A DNA stretch of 64,000 nt from Psilocybe azurescens (lineage: Eukaryota; Basidiomycota; Agaricomycetes; Agaricales; Agrocybaceae). The notes under the pieces were generated by a model. The model worked only from the letters and a program-made list of their open reading frames with translations, ran no database searches and was not told where the DNA came from. Position numbers and translations under genes: made by a program. Location of the stretch: the NCBI GenBank assembly GCA_023853785.1, contig JAJIRX010000567.1, forward strand, positions 186,001 to 250,000, in the 5' to 3' direction. Positions 36,667-49,395 of this stretch are shown in pieces. Positions within the stretch are counted from its first letter, which is position 1. Each line of letters begins with the position of its first letter.

Positions 36667-37737
36667 CAACTTGAAGCGTTGTACGTGGGCGTTCAGTACA
36701 GTCTAGGTGGCACGTCACTACCTGAGTGATTGTGGTCTCCCTTGGAAATAGAAGTTAAGAAGTTGGGAGTGGCACATACTGTCGCCTACTTTTCATATCC
36801 ACACATGCAACGAGGCTGCCCTGTGTATCACGTTTGATGTGGATGAGATGTAGATATTTTCGGAAGATTGCGGCGATATCCAATGTAGGGTCTTGATTTC
36901 TGAACAAAGGGCTTCAGGACGGGACCTTTAATGCCTCAGATGGAGTTTAGTTGGCAGAACCCCAAGTTAGCATCGCCAAGACCGAAAAAGTAAGATCGAT
37001 TACTTCGAGTAGCGCTGCCCCTTATCCTACTAAATGCGAAGGAATTCTTGAGCATTGTTAAAATAAATTTCAAAAGTCCGACCCCAATGCGCTACATTGT
37101 GAATCTGTAAGCATCGATCTAGTGTACTGGGAGACTTACTGGTTCTTACCGGGCCTTGATCAAGGCTGATGGGAGGCTGCATGGATTTCTAGTGAAGATG
37201 TGTTGAGGATGAGGCCAATGTTCGGTCAAGTTAAACGAACTTGAACAGTCGAATAAATTCTGAGCACAATCCATTTCCGTGGAAAGACAAGAGTACAGCT
37301 TCCGGATACGTGAGTATACGCTTGTGTTGTAGAGAATATAATCCTTTTGAACATGACATTGAACTTGAAAAACAGCTCAGGATCCATGCAGCCGCCAGAT
37401 TGTGCGGAGATATCTTAGATGAGGATAAGTTTCTGTTGTTGGAGAAAGTGTATCATCAGTGCGTGTCATTTTTAGAGTGTCCATTTCTGGTCGTGGGAAC
37501 CTGAAGTTGCAGAGCTGAGCCCATCAGGATAGGTAGTCCAAAGGTCTTAACCTTGTGAGCTGATAACTGTCAGCAAGTGATACCGGGAATTTAGCTTGAG
37601 ATTCGTTGTGTAACAGGACACCTACAGGATTGTTGTACAGGAGTTGGTCGCTGTTGGTCAGTCGATAATGATGAGCTTGTTCGATAACGGTGAAGCTTTG
37701 GCCAGCGCTGTGATTAGATAAAAATACGTCAGTTTAG
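36667..37737. other. Intergenic, upstream of the MITE
   Basis: About 1 kb without a clear gene. A short plus-strand ORF (37241-37504) contains EHNPFPWKDKS, faintly like text found in transposon-linked Agaricomycete proteins, but it is too short to assign. Confidence 0.3.
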
Positions 37738-38276
37738 GGCCCGTTCGGCTAGCAACGCTCCACGGAGCGTGTCTGCCAAAATCAGGGCCTAAGCCGAAAT
37801 TGATGGCTTGAGCCAAATCCAAGCGTTGCCGCCTAGCAAAGAGCGTTCGGCTGCATCCTGTCTCGTTTAAGTCTGTGACATCGCTTGCCACTTCATTCTG
37901 TAATCCTTTCTTTCCCAGTTATCGACATATCTCTTTCAACTTCACTGTTTATGTCTAGCTCATTATTCCAACTTACACTTATTTAATTTCTCAATACTGT
38001 TGCTCTATATTATCTGTCAATACAACCCAAAAAATCTGATTTAATGACTGAAAATAAGGCCAAAACACCGTCACTTCAATGTATTTGGACTGGTACAGAT
38101 GATGCTATTTTGGTCGAAATTATTCATTTTATCATCACCAAATCTAATCTAATCTCTGTGACCAAGCGTGACCACGCCCCAGAAACCGTGGGAGTCCGCC
38201 CCGACCAAATGCAAGCTCCATCAGAGCTGGGACCTGCACGCTTAGGCCCCACGGAGCTTGCTAGCCGAACGGGCCC
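37738..38276. mobile_element. PIF/Harbinger-type MITE
   Basis: A 539-bp element with perfect 19-bp terminal inverted repeats, GGGCCCGTTCGGCTAGCAA, at 37738-37756 and 38258-38276 (inverted), flanked on both sides by TTA (37735-37737 and 38277-38279). A TTA/TAA target duplication and GGGCCCGTT-type ends are hallmarks of PIF/Harbinger (Tourist-like) transposons. An internal ORF (38044-38283) contains CIWTGTDDAILVEII, which resembles the start of the Myb/SANT-like domain of the Harbinger accessory protein. The element therefore looks like a deletion derivative of an autonomous copy. It lies just past the 3' end of HEL2. Confidence 0.82.
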
Positions 38277-38551
38277 TTATTGACCACTGAAACTCCAACA
38301 GATATTCGACTTTCCATTAAGCAACTCAGTTGAGCCATGGCAGCCTTGACTTTTATAACAACGATTCTGATTTTCATTCCCGTAAAATGCAGCAGTGTTC
38401 GCGCAAACCTTTACAGAAAACATGTTACCGTAACTATCGAAACAGCGAAAAGATCTGTGCTCAATATGAATAAGTATATGACTTTCGCCATCCAGACTAA
38501 GAATAGCCACAATGGACAGAAATAGCTACAACGTTCCTGTCACTCACGACT

Positions 38552-41240
38552 TTACGTTGGGAACGATCCCAGGGTGAAGAGTGTCTGCTTCTGCTTCCCT
38601 TTCGATTTCTTCCCCTTTCCTCCAGCAGCATTCGCATTCGCATTAGGATCCTCCGAGCTCGGGCCACCATTATCGTCACCATCTCCCGCTGCCCCCGTTC
38701 CCCATGCAGCCGCAGTCGGCGCACTCGAGGTCCCAAGAATATTTTTCAACGACACATTCCCGCTGACCTGCGGCTTACTTCTCGCATTCGACGAAGTCGG
38801 CAGCTCCGGGAACAAGGAGCCGGACAGCTTCGGCGCGGGCTGCTTGGAGGCTTTTGACGGGCGTACATTGACGGAGGATATGACAGGGCCAGGTTGCGAC
38901 CTCAGTGCGGAGGGCTGGGCGGAGCTCGCCGACCATGGCGTGGTTCGCTGGCCCTGGCGGAAAGATGGAGCGAGAGGCTGAGAGGAGGGGGCCTGCGCCG
39001 CTGTTTGATCCGCCGCCGAGAGATGGGAAGCGTTCTTGAGATGATTGGGGTGCTGGTACTTTGGGTCGCGCTGGTAAAGCGGACGGTCCAGGAGCAGCGT
39101 TATTGGCAGCTAAAGCGACTCTGTTCCAGACCTGTTGACTCTGCGAAGAGCGTGTTGCTGTAGAATGTTTGGCGTTCAGAACGCGGCCTGAGGTGATGCC
39201 AGCGTATCCCGATCCAATAGAGGTAGGTGCCAAATCTGGGAATTGTCGACGTTGCTAAAGGTTGTGTTGATTAGATGAATGGATCAGATGAGACGACAGA
39301 TATTTGAATCCTACCTCAATAGTGAATCCGTTCCACGATGATAGCAGATCCTGCTTCTTCTCCTCTTCATCTAGAAGATCAATGAAAGCATTAACAAGGC
39401 TGGCTGCATATTCCAGGTTCCTATCCAGAACGGTCCATATGGTCAAAATCAGGTCACGAGCACTCGTCTCCGAGAATCGATAGCCACGTGTGGCAGCTCT
39501 GACCGCTGGAATAGCAGTCGTCGGGTTAGGTGCTAATGTTTGCAACCGAGTCAAAAATGCGGAGTGCCTCCTAGATATTGAAAGAAACGTCAGCAACAAA
39601 GATGTGATACGAAATCATTGACACCAACTCTGAAACAGCAGGATCGACATCCGCATTCGGTTGTGGTGTAGTTGGCCGTGTGTTCGGACGTGTCTGACGG
39701 CCAGTGTTAGTCGCCTGAGCAGGGGTGGGTCCAGATTCGGTCAACGCTCCTCCAAATCCATCTCTGCGCCGATTTCCTCCCGGGGCAGGGCGAGAAGCAG
39801 TGGCAGCATTTGAAGTCGAGGCTTGCTGCTGCTGCTGCTGCTGCTGCTGGTGATGTGGTGGTGGTGGCTCGCGATCGCGATCCCTGTCTCTTTCCCTGTC
39901 TCGTCTGCCGTGTCGTCCGCCATAACCGACTTCCTCAAAAGCAAATTCAGCTTGGATTCTCCTGGCGTCTTTCTTATCTCTGGCTGACATCTCGCCACCG
40001 TGTTCTTCTACCATGTGCGCCTTGAGATCGAGAGCAGTGTTGAAGACAACGAATTTTCGTGCTTGACATTCAGTTTGGGTGCATGCGTAATGCGCGGTAG
40101 TGAAATGGCGTTCCTGCGTGGATCTTGTCAGTAACAGAATATGAAGATAACCTCTAATCGACTAACTAGGGTTTCGTAGTTCTGGAAACTTGTTATGTTG
40201 TCAGAATGTGGAATAAGGCTAGGAATGAGGATGCGCTCACTATTGATCTCTTATCTCATTCCGTTTACAAACAAAACATTCTTCGTGCTTTTCGCGCATG
40301 TGCTTGTATAATTCATCTTCCCCGAAGAAGCATTCACGGCAAAAGGCGCAGAGGGGATGCGCATCTCTCTCCGGAACGTCTCTCGAGTTTCCTTTGTTTT
40401 GTCGCATTGAGGGAAGATGCGCGGCCAGGGCGGAAGGAGAATATAGTGTATGTTCATGGGAAAAGACTTTCTTGAATCTGATACAGAGATCACTTCACAT
40501 AGAGTTAATGGTGGAGAAACAAAGAGGCTGATGATAGACGAACCACATCAGTTTTCCATGCGTTGCGCGGGCGTGAAGCCTGAGATCACCCCATCCGTTC
40601 CCAATGTAATCGCATTCAGGATCCGCACAGTTGAATCGCAACAAGATCAGGGTATCTTCCATCATCTCTTGTGTCTCGAACGACACGGACAATTTTGCAT
40701 CTTTGAACGGGATCAAATCTGGTGTGAATGACGAATAGAGGTCTTCGTGTGATTTAGTGAATATTACATGGGTTTGAGGTTCCTGAAATTGAGATGTTCT
40801 GATTAAAAGGTTGTTTAGTCATCGATAAAAAGCACTTGCCTTGCAGAAAGTACAATCTGTCTTTTTGTACAAAGCTCGCAGGCGGATTGCGCAGACATGG
40901 CATGTTCTATGATTGCATTCCGAGATGGCATAGTACTTCACAGGTTCCGCGCAAATCCAGCATATGTCCACATCCCCGTCCTCAGAAAGCGCCACGGCGT
41001 CTAGCTTTTGACCAGTCCTTGAGCTTCCTGTGGATTATCGCCACTGGGGCCTTCTTCAATAGCTCTTCCAATATCTTGTGCATCTTTTCCTTTTTTACTG
41101 GCAGCAGGACGAGCATTCCGATTGGATCCTCGAATATTGTTGTTCCCTCCGGCTCCGCGAGGTTTGTTTGCTCTTTTGCCAGTGCCACGAGCAGACTCGG
41201 CTGTCGCTGTGCGGGGTTGAGTGGCAACTTCAGCAGACAT
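38552..41240 (-). CDS. HEL2: RING-type E3 ubiquitin ligase, ZNF598/Hel2 family
   Basis: Ribosome-collision sensor E3 ligase that ubiquitinates 40S proteins and starts ribosome-associated quality control. Seven exons by eye: 41240-40840, 40782-40544, 40492-40241, 40188-40167, 40113-39623, 39570-39315, 39254-38552, about 787 residues. The RING reads ICWICAEPVKYYAISECNH then TCHVCAIR and CTFCK. The zinc-finger region has CADPECDYIGNGWGDLRLH, CDLCIRFKKVF, CAFCRECFFGEDELYKHM and ECFVCK. FQNYETL, RHFTTAHYAC, then an Arg/Asp and poly-Gln tract and the conserved LDEEEKKQDLLSSWNGF follow. The C-terminus is Pro/Ser-rich and ends in a Lys-rich stretch. Intron 1 uses a GC donor (AAG/GCAAGT) and exon 4 has only 22 bases. 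One A is missing near 41006-41009 and one extra base occurs near 38957-38963; these compensate in length. Confidence 0.92.
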
Positions 41241-41563
41241 TTTTGTTAAGGATTTGAGGTGACTTTGGAGTTATCTAGGTTCGAGGTGGTTCAAGCTTTC
41301 TTTGAAGGGTGGAGAACTGTTTTATCGTTGTGCTCGAGATTCGAAAAGAGTCACCTGACCTCGGTTCCGCAATCCGACTCGCCGCCATCGGGCTCGGAAA
41401 CATAGTTAATTCTCAGTTCTGTACAGTCATCTGGTAACCCGCCGCATCACACCTTTGTTCATGCTGGTCTGCCTCTCCTCAGAGCTGTGCCGCGCCCTCT
41501 CATCCGAAGAAGGTTGGACTGTATCCGGCTCTATGAGTCAATTGTCATAACTCGCCGGAAAGA
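41241..41563. promoter_or_regulatory. HEL2 upstream region
   Basis: About 320 bases upstream of the HEL2 ATG on the minus strand, up to the left breakpoint of the duplicated segment. No clear TATA box. It presumably holds the HEL2 promoter and leader. Confidence 0.35.
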
Positions 41564-41889
41564 CCCTCTCAGTTTGGTATCCTCGCAAACGGTCTGAATG
41601 TCTACAGTATATTCCGGACGATAGAAGGTTGTATACGAACGCACTGCCCCTATGCGTCCCCACAAAATTTAATGTCTACAACTGAGATCAGGCGCGCATC
41701 TGAATGATTAGACAGGCCCGGCCGTATTAATGCGCTTACATGTCCCTGGGTTGAGTTTCATCGACTTGGTGGTACTAGATGATTGACAGTTGTCTTGCTC
41801 ATATAGTGTAATGCAGTGAATGTTTCCTCCAGAGATCTTAAGAAACAGTACGTTAGTATAAAGCTCAACTTGGTGGATTTAAATTTTAA

Positions 41890-42660
41890 TTACCCTTTAT
41901 CCTCAGCGAATGGCTGCCCCCGAAAGCACGACAATCTCCATCTCATGGCACGGAATTCCCAACGCTGCATGTGCAGTCTGTGCCCCCGTATGCGACTATA
42001 ATTTGCCCCTTGTAGGGACACAAAAGGGTCGCGATCAAGCGAAAGGGATGACAAAGATGTTGAAAAGCATTTTATGTTTAAGACTGACTGGAGTAGTACC
42101 TGATATAGTGTGGTACTTTCAAATATCAAGTTCATACCACAATTCATACGATTTTGGTGACTTGGTGACTGGCGATTCCGATGGAGACTGGAGACTGAAA
42201 GTTATCAAGTTAAAACTAATGTCGCTTTGTATATGTAGATGTGCGCAAAGCAGAATTAATACTTGCGCGATACCCGCGTCCAAGACCACTTTGAAACCTG
42301 CATACGTATGCTACTTTGCATCAAATTTAAAGATAGTCTCTGGCAGTATAGTGGTAAAGTGCACTGAAACCGTAAATACACCGTCATCTGTTACTATTTA
42401 GAAGACTTGCAGCCTGCAGGCGCTCAACGCGACAGCATACAGGGGCCGACTTTCGGCACGTGTTAAAAACTCTGTTATTATTAATAAGCAAAGAATTGCT
42501 TGGGAAATCGCAATCTGAACAGAAATCGATCGTTGACCTAGGCCTCGACATTAACAGCTAGAACGCTGAGCGCGAACGTTGTAATTTAAACCCCAAGTCA
42601 CAGATATCATCACCTTCAGCTCGAACCTGACCAACACGGGATCGAAGTTCTACTTGACGC
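41890..42660. repeat. Spacer repeat preceding F-box genes
   Basis: This spacer recurs upstream of the F-box copies, at about 44990-45860, 50640-51270 and, shortened, 53560-54170. Shared landmarks are GTGCAGTCTGTGCCCCC, GCGCAAAGCAGAATTAATA and GACTTGCAGCCTGCA. Plus-strand ORFs here (for example 41910-42401) are not consistently open between copies, so I do not call them genes. The repeats show that each F-box gene was duplicated together with about 1 kb of 5' flank. Confidence 0.6.
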
Positions 42661-42752
42661 CTTGAGCCCGTTACTCTACTGTCTTGAAACTTCCCCTTCC
42701 TCAGTTCAGGGATATCTCTGAACTGGTATCATCCGATTTCGATAAACACCAA

Positions 42753-44369
42753 ATGCCACAGGGAAACATTAAAGCCGACGAAAGCTGCGACATTTTGGAC
42801 GGGGAGCCATGCCTTCCATGCCAACAGTCCATCAAGCTCGAGGCCCAGATCGTTGCGGCGAGCGGGCCTGCCGTCGACAATTTGTTGATCCTCAAACGCA
42901 ATCTGCGTACAGAGATTAACCGTCACCATGACCCATTTGCCCGCCTACTTCCACCAGAACTAACATCAAGAGTTTTCGAGATTTACAGTGAAGAAAACGA
43001 TGCATGCGGGGATTGGAATGAATTGCCGTACCTCCCTTCTCTCCATTTGTACTTGGGGCCGTATGTCAAACCTGGCGTCGTATTGTATGGTCCTCACCAT
43101 CTCTCTGGACTCGTATCTACATTTATCTCAGAGACGGTATGAACGAGTCATATGTTGACCAAGTCGAGGAATGGCTCCAGAGATCCGGACGGCTCCCTCT
43201 CTCAATCCTTATACATTTCTCCTTGTCAAACATTCCAACAAATGCTAGATTTTGTCGGCTCATCTCTATTATAAATCAACACTCGAACCACTGGCAGAAT
43301 CTGTATATCACTTGCTACCATGAACAACTCGGATTGATCTGTGGAGATTTACGCGGTGCGCTTATCTTGCACAACTTGTGTATACGAATGTTAGATATCC
43401 GTACCAAGAATTATATCATCAATAATCCCACTATGGACGGTATGAAGCCGCGACCTTCTCGTGTTGTATTGCGAAATCTTCACCTCAAGTCGGTAGACAT
43501 TCATTGGAGCAACATTACAGACGTAGAACTCGTCGGGTACTGCATCCATTTGGATGAATGCATCGAACTTCTACGACAAGCCCCGCAGTTGATAAATTGT
43601 CGCATTGAAGGCATCTGCACTTCGATATCGGCCGACTGGAAAGCCTTAATATCACCCTATCAGCTCATTGTACCTCATGGACTACAGAATCTTGTTCTCG
43701 GCGCCTACCGAGGGGAAGATATCGGGATGTTCTTTCAAAGTTTCACATTTCCAAACTTATCATATCTCTGTCTTGACAACATAGACGACGAAGATATATC
43801 ACTCTGGAGCTCTATCATCTCCCTCACTAATCGATCTCCTATGTGTTTGACATCTTTGAAGATATACAATATTGTCTGCGATTCTGAAACACTGATCCCG
43901 ATATTGCAAAATTTGCCCTGTCTGGTCGCTTTGAACATATTTGTACCAAGATCTCATGCCGACCTCCAAGTACAACTGTTACTAAGCGCCCTTGCCAACG
44001 CCTTTTTATGGATACACCGGGCCATTATCAGACATTATTTCTCCCGAAGCTCGAATCCATAAGCTGCTCGGACTGCCACTCTGCTCCTTGGGATTCGTCA
44101 TTTTGGAAGTCGATTTCACAATTGTTTGGGCCCTGGAAGGATGGTAAACCGACCGCTGGCATTCGCCCACTCCGATTACTATCAATCTACGGCTCTAATA
44201 TTAATAAGCATTGGTTTGGACCAGTTAGCAGCGAAATCAAAAATGCACTGATAGGAATATTTTGCTACACCTCGTCGAGCTATCGCGAACAGGAATTCGC
44301 TTAAATCTCTACGATAACAATGTCGATTTACTCAAAGTTTCAATGCGTCATCACGGTATAATGGAATAA
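42753..44369 (+). CDS. F-box-like protein, copy A (frameshifted)
   Basis: Agaricomycete F-box-like/LRR family protein. F-box proteins are substrate adaptors of SCF ubiquitin ligases. Start ATG 42753 (MPQGNIKADESCD) is shared by all copies. An N-terminal CLPCQQS motif and a heptad-like LLILKRNLRTEINRHHDP lead into the F-box core LPPELTSRVFEIY and, after a shift, LGAVCQTWRR. Leucine-rich segments follow, such as LHLKSVDIHWSNIT and ISLTNRSPMCLTSLK. Two frame breaks occur: a missing C near 43033-43040 and a T5 run near 44003-44008, after which the conserved tail (GHYQTLFLPKLES, SSFWKSISQLFGPWK) is in the -1 frame. The upstream small ORF found at copies C and D is destroyed here. Its closest relative in the array is copy C. 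Confidence 0.65.
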
Positions 44370-45942
44370 AACAATATAAATCCGCTGAGGGGAACCATCT
44401 CACTACAGTCTTTCATTTCGAACGATTCGACACTCTGTCTTACGGGAGAGCCGGCAGTCTTCTTGTATCCTTAAAAGCTTCTTGTTAGTTGACAGTTCAC
44501 GCTTTTCACGTATTAATGAAATAAAACTTTGGAAATCCAGCCGGTAGCACAATTCAAATTCTGTCAAGAAGATCAGCAAACTCCCCAGTAATGTATTTGC
44601 GTATTTAAGTTTCATTATCTGATGTTAAACTCAGGCTTGAGGTAGGTGTGAGCGTTCGTTCAAGTATATCTAAGGCTTCAAAACCTCAGTCAAATTGCAA
44701 GTTGACGATATCTATTAGTACGATGGCGACAAGCTCTGAGCAAGGTCGAGTGATGTCAGCGGTGCCAATCCCAAGACACAGACACGCTGCATTCGGCTTG
44801 TGGTCGTTTTCTTCCAAATGCAGACCACAACAAAAATTTACAAAGTAGCTAGTATGCTACTGAATATCGAACCCCACGATGAAGGGGATCAATCGCTGTA
44901 TCATTCTGATTTCCAGTTTATACGGCCTACATTTCCAGTTGAGGTCATCGATTTTATTGCGGACAAGCTGGGCGTGGATCCAAACCGAGGTGGCTCCTCG
45001 AATTCTCAACGCTGCCCGTGCAGTCTGTGCCCCCGTATGCCATTTATATTAACTCCTTGTGCAGACACAAAAAGCGTCGCAATGAAAGCAAAGGAGGCGA
45101 CAAAGGTCTTTGAAAATGTTGTGTTTAAGAATGACTGGAATAGTATCTGGGGTGGTGTGGTACTTTCGAATATCAAGTTCACACCACAATTGATACGATT
45201 TTCATGTCTTAGTGATTGGCGATTCCAATGGAGAATGAAATTGATTCTCCAGGTCAAATTACCCATGGTATCCGTATTAAGGTCAAGTATACCCCGTCGT
45301 CGGTTAGGTATAGATCCCTTCCTTGCTAAGAATAGAATCAGAGTTGAAACAGTCATTATATAAAATTTGAAATTTGAAAATGAAAACCAGAACAGATTGA
45401 ACGAGTATGTGGGTGGACAAATTTGAAAGTTATTCCAGTCGAAGTCAAATCTAATGTTGCTTTGTATCTGTAGATGTGTGCAAAGCAGAATTAATACGTG
45501 CGCGATGAGACCTTTTCAAGACCTACAAAGATATTCCTGGCAGGGTAGCATCACAGTGCACTGAAACGTACATACGTAGTACGTGCGTTGGTGTACTGTT
45601 GTCCTTTGCTATTTTGTAGACTTGCAGCCTGTAGGGGCTCAACGTGACTGCATACAGGGGCTCACTTTCGGCACGTGTTAAACACGCTGTTAATAAACAA
45701 AGAACTGGTTGGGAAATCGACGTCGCAGATTGAACAAAAGTCAATCGTTGACTTCGACGTTCACGGCTCGAACGTTGTAAACTCAAAGTCACAGATACCG
45801 TCGCCTTCAGCTCAAACCTGACCAATACGGGACCGAAGTTCTATTTAACTCTTTGAGCCCGTTACTCGACTATCCTAAAACCTCCTTTTCCTCAGCTCAA
45901 GGATCTCCTGAGCTGGTACCATTTGATTTCGATAAACACAAA

Positions 45943-47542
45943 ATGCCACAGGGAGAAATTAAAGCCTACGAAAGCTGCAACATTTTGGACGGGACACCTT
46001 GCCTTCCATGCCAACAGTCCATCAAGCTCGAGGCCCAGATAGTTGCGGCAAAGGGCCTGCCCTCGACAGCTTGTTGATCCTTAAACACAACCTGCGTACA
46101 GAGATAAACCGTCACCACGACCCAATTACTCGCCAACTTCCACCAGAACTAACATCAAGAGTTTTCGAGCTTTACAGTGAAGAAAACAACGTATGCAAGG
46201 ATTGGAAAACACCGCCGTACTGCCCCTTCTCTCCATTGGTACTTGGGGCCATATGTCAAACTTGGCGGCGTATTGCATGGTCCTCACCGTCTCTCTGGAC
46301 TTGTATCTACATTTATTTTAGAGACGGTATGAACGAGTCATATGTTGACGAAATCGAGGAATGGCTCCAGAGATCCGGACGGCTCCCTCTCTCAATGCTT
46401 ATAGAGTTCTCCTCGTCAAACATTGTTTCAGCTAGATTTCGTCGCCTCATCTCCATCATAAATCAACACTCAAACCATTGGCAAAACCTGTATATCACTT
46501 GCTATCATAAACAACTCAGATTGATTTGTGGAGATTCAAGGGGTGCGCCTATCTTGCGCAATTTGTGTATAAGAGGGTTAAATTCGCGCCCCCGGGAGAA
46601 TTATACAATCAATGCCACTATGGACGGTATGAAGCTACGACCATCTCGTGTTCAATTGAAAAATCTTCCCTTCAAGTTGGTAGACATTCATTGGGGCGAC
46701 ATTACGGACATAGAACTCGGGTACCCCATCCATTTGGACGAGTGCATTAAACTTTTACGACAAGCCCCGCAGCTGATAAATTGTCGCATTGCAAGTATCC
46801 GCACTCCGAAATCGGCAGACTGGAAAGCGTATGTATCACCCGAACAGCTCATTGTACCTCATGGACTACAGAGACTCTTCCTCGAGAACTACCAAGGGAA
46901 AGATATCGGGATGTTCTTTCAAAGTTTCACATTTCCAAACTTATCACATCTCTACCTTAACGGCGTAAACAACCATACATCCCTCTGGAGCTCTATCATC
47001 TCCCTCACTAATCGATCCTCTATGTGTTTGACATCTTTGGAGATACACAATATTGTCTGCGATTCTGAAACACTGATCCAGATATTGCAAAATTTGCCCT
47101 GTCTAGTCCATCTGGACATATCTGCACCATGTAATACCGACCTCCAAGTACACCAGTTACTGAGCGCCCTCGCCAATGCCTTTTTATGGATACCTCGGGC
47201 CATTATCAGACATTGTTTCTCCCGAAATTCCAATCCATACACTGCTTTAACTGCGACTCTGCTCCTTGGGATTCATTGTTTTGCAAGTCGATTTGACAAT
47301 TGTCAGGGCCCTGGAAGGATGGTAAACCAACTGCTGGCAACCGGCCGCTCCGATCAGTATCAATCCACGGCTTTGATGGATTTCGGTCCGGACCAGGCAG
47401 CAGCGAATCTAAAATATGCACTGATAGGAATATTTTGCTACACCTTGTCAAGCTATCGCGAGCAGGGATTAGCTTCGATCTCTATGATAACAACGTCGAT
47501 TTACTCAAAGTTTCAATGCGTCATCACGGTATAACGGAATAA
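45943..47542 (+). CDS. F-box-like protein, copy B (frameshifted)
   Basis: Second array member, closest to copy D: both have IKLL, LRPSRVQLKN, NLSHLYL and SSMCLTSLE where A and C differ. Start ATG 45943. CLPCQQS is followed by a one-base shortage near 46052-46056 that moves the frame. The F-box LPPELTSRVFELY and LGAICQTWRRIAWSSPSLW are then continuous. The ligand-type LRR half is intact to AFLW, where the shared T5 site shifts the conserved tail (GHYQTLFLPK; SRFDNCQGPGRM in the other frame) by -1. It has a single EEN repeat (ELYSEENN). Whether functional depends on whether these two shifts are real. Confidence 0.65.
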
Positions 47543-48254
47543 AACAATATAAATCCGCTGAGGGGATCCATCTCACTACAGTCTTTCATTTCGAACGATT
47601 CGACACTCTTTCTTACAGGAGCGCCGGCGGTCTTCTTGATTTCTTTAAAAGCTTCTTGTTAGTTGACAGTTCACGCTTTCCATGTAATTTTTTTTTTAAA
47701 ATCCACCAGGTGGCACAGTTCAAACTCTGTTCAAACGATTCACAAACTCCTCAGTAATGTATTTGCATCTTTGAATCTCGTTATCTATCATGTTAGACCC
47801 AGGCTAGACCCAGGTATGAGCGTTTGTTCAAGGCTATTCAAAGCTCCAAAAGCTCAGTCAAATTGCAAGTCGACGATATCTATTAGTACAATGGCGACAA
47901 GCTCTGGGCATGGTCCAGTGATGTCAGCGTGCCAATCCTAAGACACAGATGCGCTGCATTCGGTTTGCGATCGTTTTCTTCCAAGTGCGGTCCACAACAC
48001 AAATTCGCAAAGTAGCTAGTATGCTACTGAATGTTGAACCTCACAATGAAGGGGATTAATCGCTGTATCATCCTGATCTCGAGAACACACAGCCAACATT
48101 TCCAGTTGAGATCATCGATTCAGGCGCAGATAAGAACCAATATGACTCCATCCAAGATTTACTCTCAGTGGCCCTGGCTTCAAGATGGCTTTGCATACGT
48201 GCATGCTGTCGTCTATTCTCGGAGCTGCATCGCACAATAGTCCTCACTATCCCT

Positions 48255-48350
48255 AGAGAAGATGAGAATCCATAGAGAAGACGAGAAGACGCAGAGAAGA
48301 CCAGACTACGTAGAGAAGGACCAGAATACGTAGAGAAGACCATAATAACA
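48255..48350. repeat. Minisatellite, 19-bp period
   Basis: Five tandem degenerate units of 19-20 bases each starting AGAGAAG(A/G): AGAGAAGATGAGAATCCAT, AGAGAAGACGAGAAGACGC, AGAGAAGACCAGACTACGT, a 20-base unit, and AGAGAAGACCATAATAACA. It is present only in unit 1; I found no counterpart downstream of copy D. Confidence 0.7.
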
Positions 48351-49395
48351 AGGTGGCTCCCAGAGAAAAATGACGCCCGCTCTACGCGTAACGGTCACTG
48401 TTCCGAACACGATATCGGCGTGAAAAAATTCCAAAATAAACGATAGTATCTGCATTGCACAGAGTGAGAGCAGGGCTGTGATCGCAAAGTTGAGGATTGG
48501 GGCGGAGATGTGCTACGATATGTGATCGTCCCAAAGGATAGAGTTTGACTACTAGCAGAGAGCTTGGAAACGACAATGTTGAGCTTGAGGGCAGGGTTAC
48601 TTGAGAAGAATGGAGCGAATATCAAACGTTATCTGTATGAAACCACGGAAAGAAAGGATATCAAAAAGTTCTGTCGGACAAGGTATCATGATTAGGATAA
48701 GATACACTCTGTTATCATGAAAGTTAAGATGGTGCTTGTTATGTTATGTATAAGAACAAGTACCAAATGGTGGTGTCTGGATCTGCGAGTTGTGCCCCGC
48801 CGCCGCCGAGTGAACCGAAATGAAGAGTGGTTATGCGATGCCGACGCGATGCGGTTTTCTCTGCAAAGAAGAGCATGTAGATCCTATAGAGAGAGGGAGC
48901 AGAAGCGTGTTCGGTTTGCGTGTCTTCTAGGAACATCTAGGCTTCTCTTTGGTGTTTTCTTTTTAGAAGTAAGTAGTCCAAAGTGTACAAGGAACTAGTG
49001 AGCGACTGTGTTGTTTGCATCTGTTGTGTGCGGCGTCTAAAAATCTTGAACTTCACCGGATCATCTATCATTGATCCCATCCCCACCATATCTCTCCGCC
49101 AGATAAGCTTATTCCAGCCGTCTCCTGTTGTTCTTGGTGCTCATGCTGTGCGTGATGCAGATATGCTAACAGGCACTTTTGAAGAAAGGAGACAGGAAGC
49201 GTCTTTATACGTGGATTAGTAAAAATCGCACAGGGGTTCAAAAGAAGAAAGCGACATTCTTTCATCATCAGAGTTGCCATCGTCGTTTCTGGTGCGTCTT
49301 TTCTTCTTCTCTCTGGGTGTGTTGTCGTTCTCATGCTGCTGGTTGGAGTAGAAATTTTTTTGAGGATTGAGCCGAGTCGCTGCTCGCTCGCTCGC

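Noticed and set aside
44800..45363. 187-codon ORF between F-box copies A and B
   Set aside because: The same spacer in other copies is not open in this frame, so coding constraint is not supported; treated as spacer repeat.
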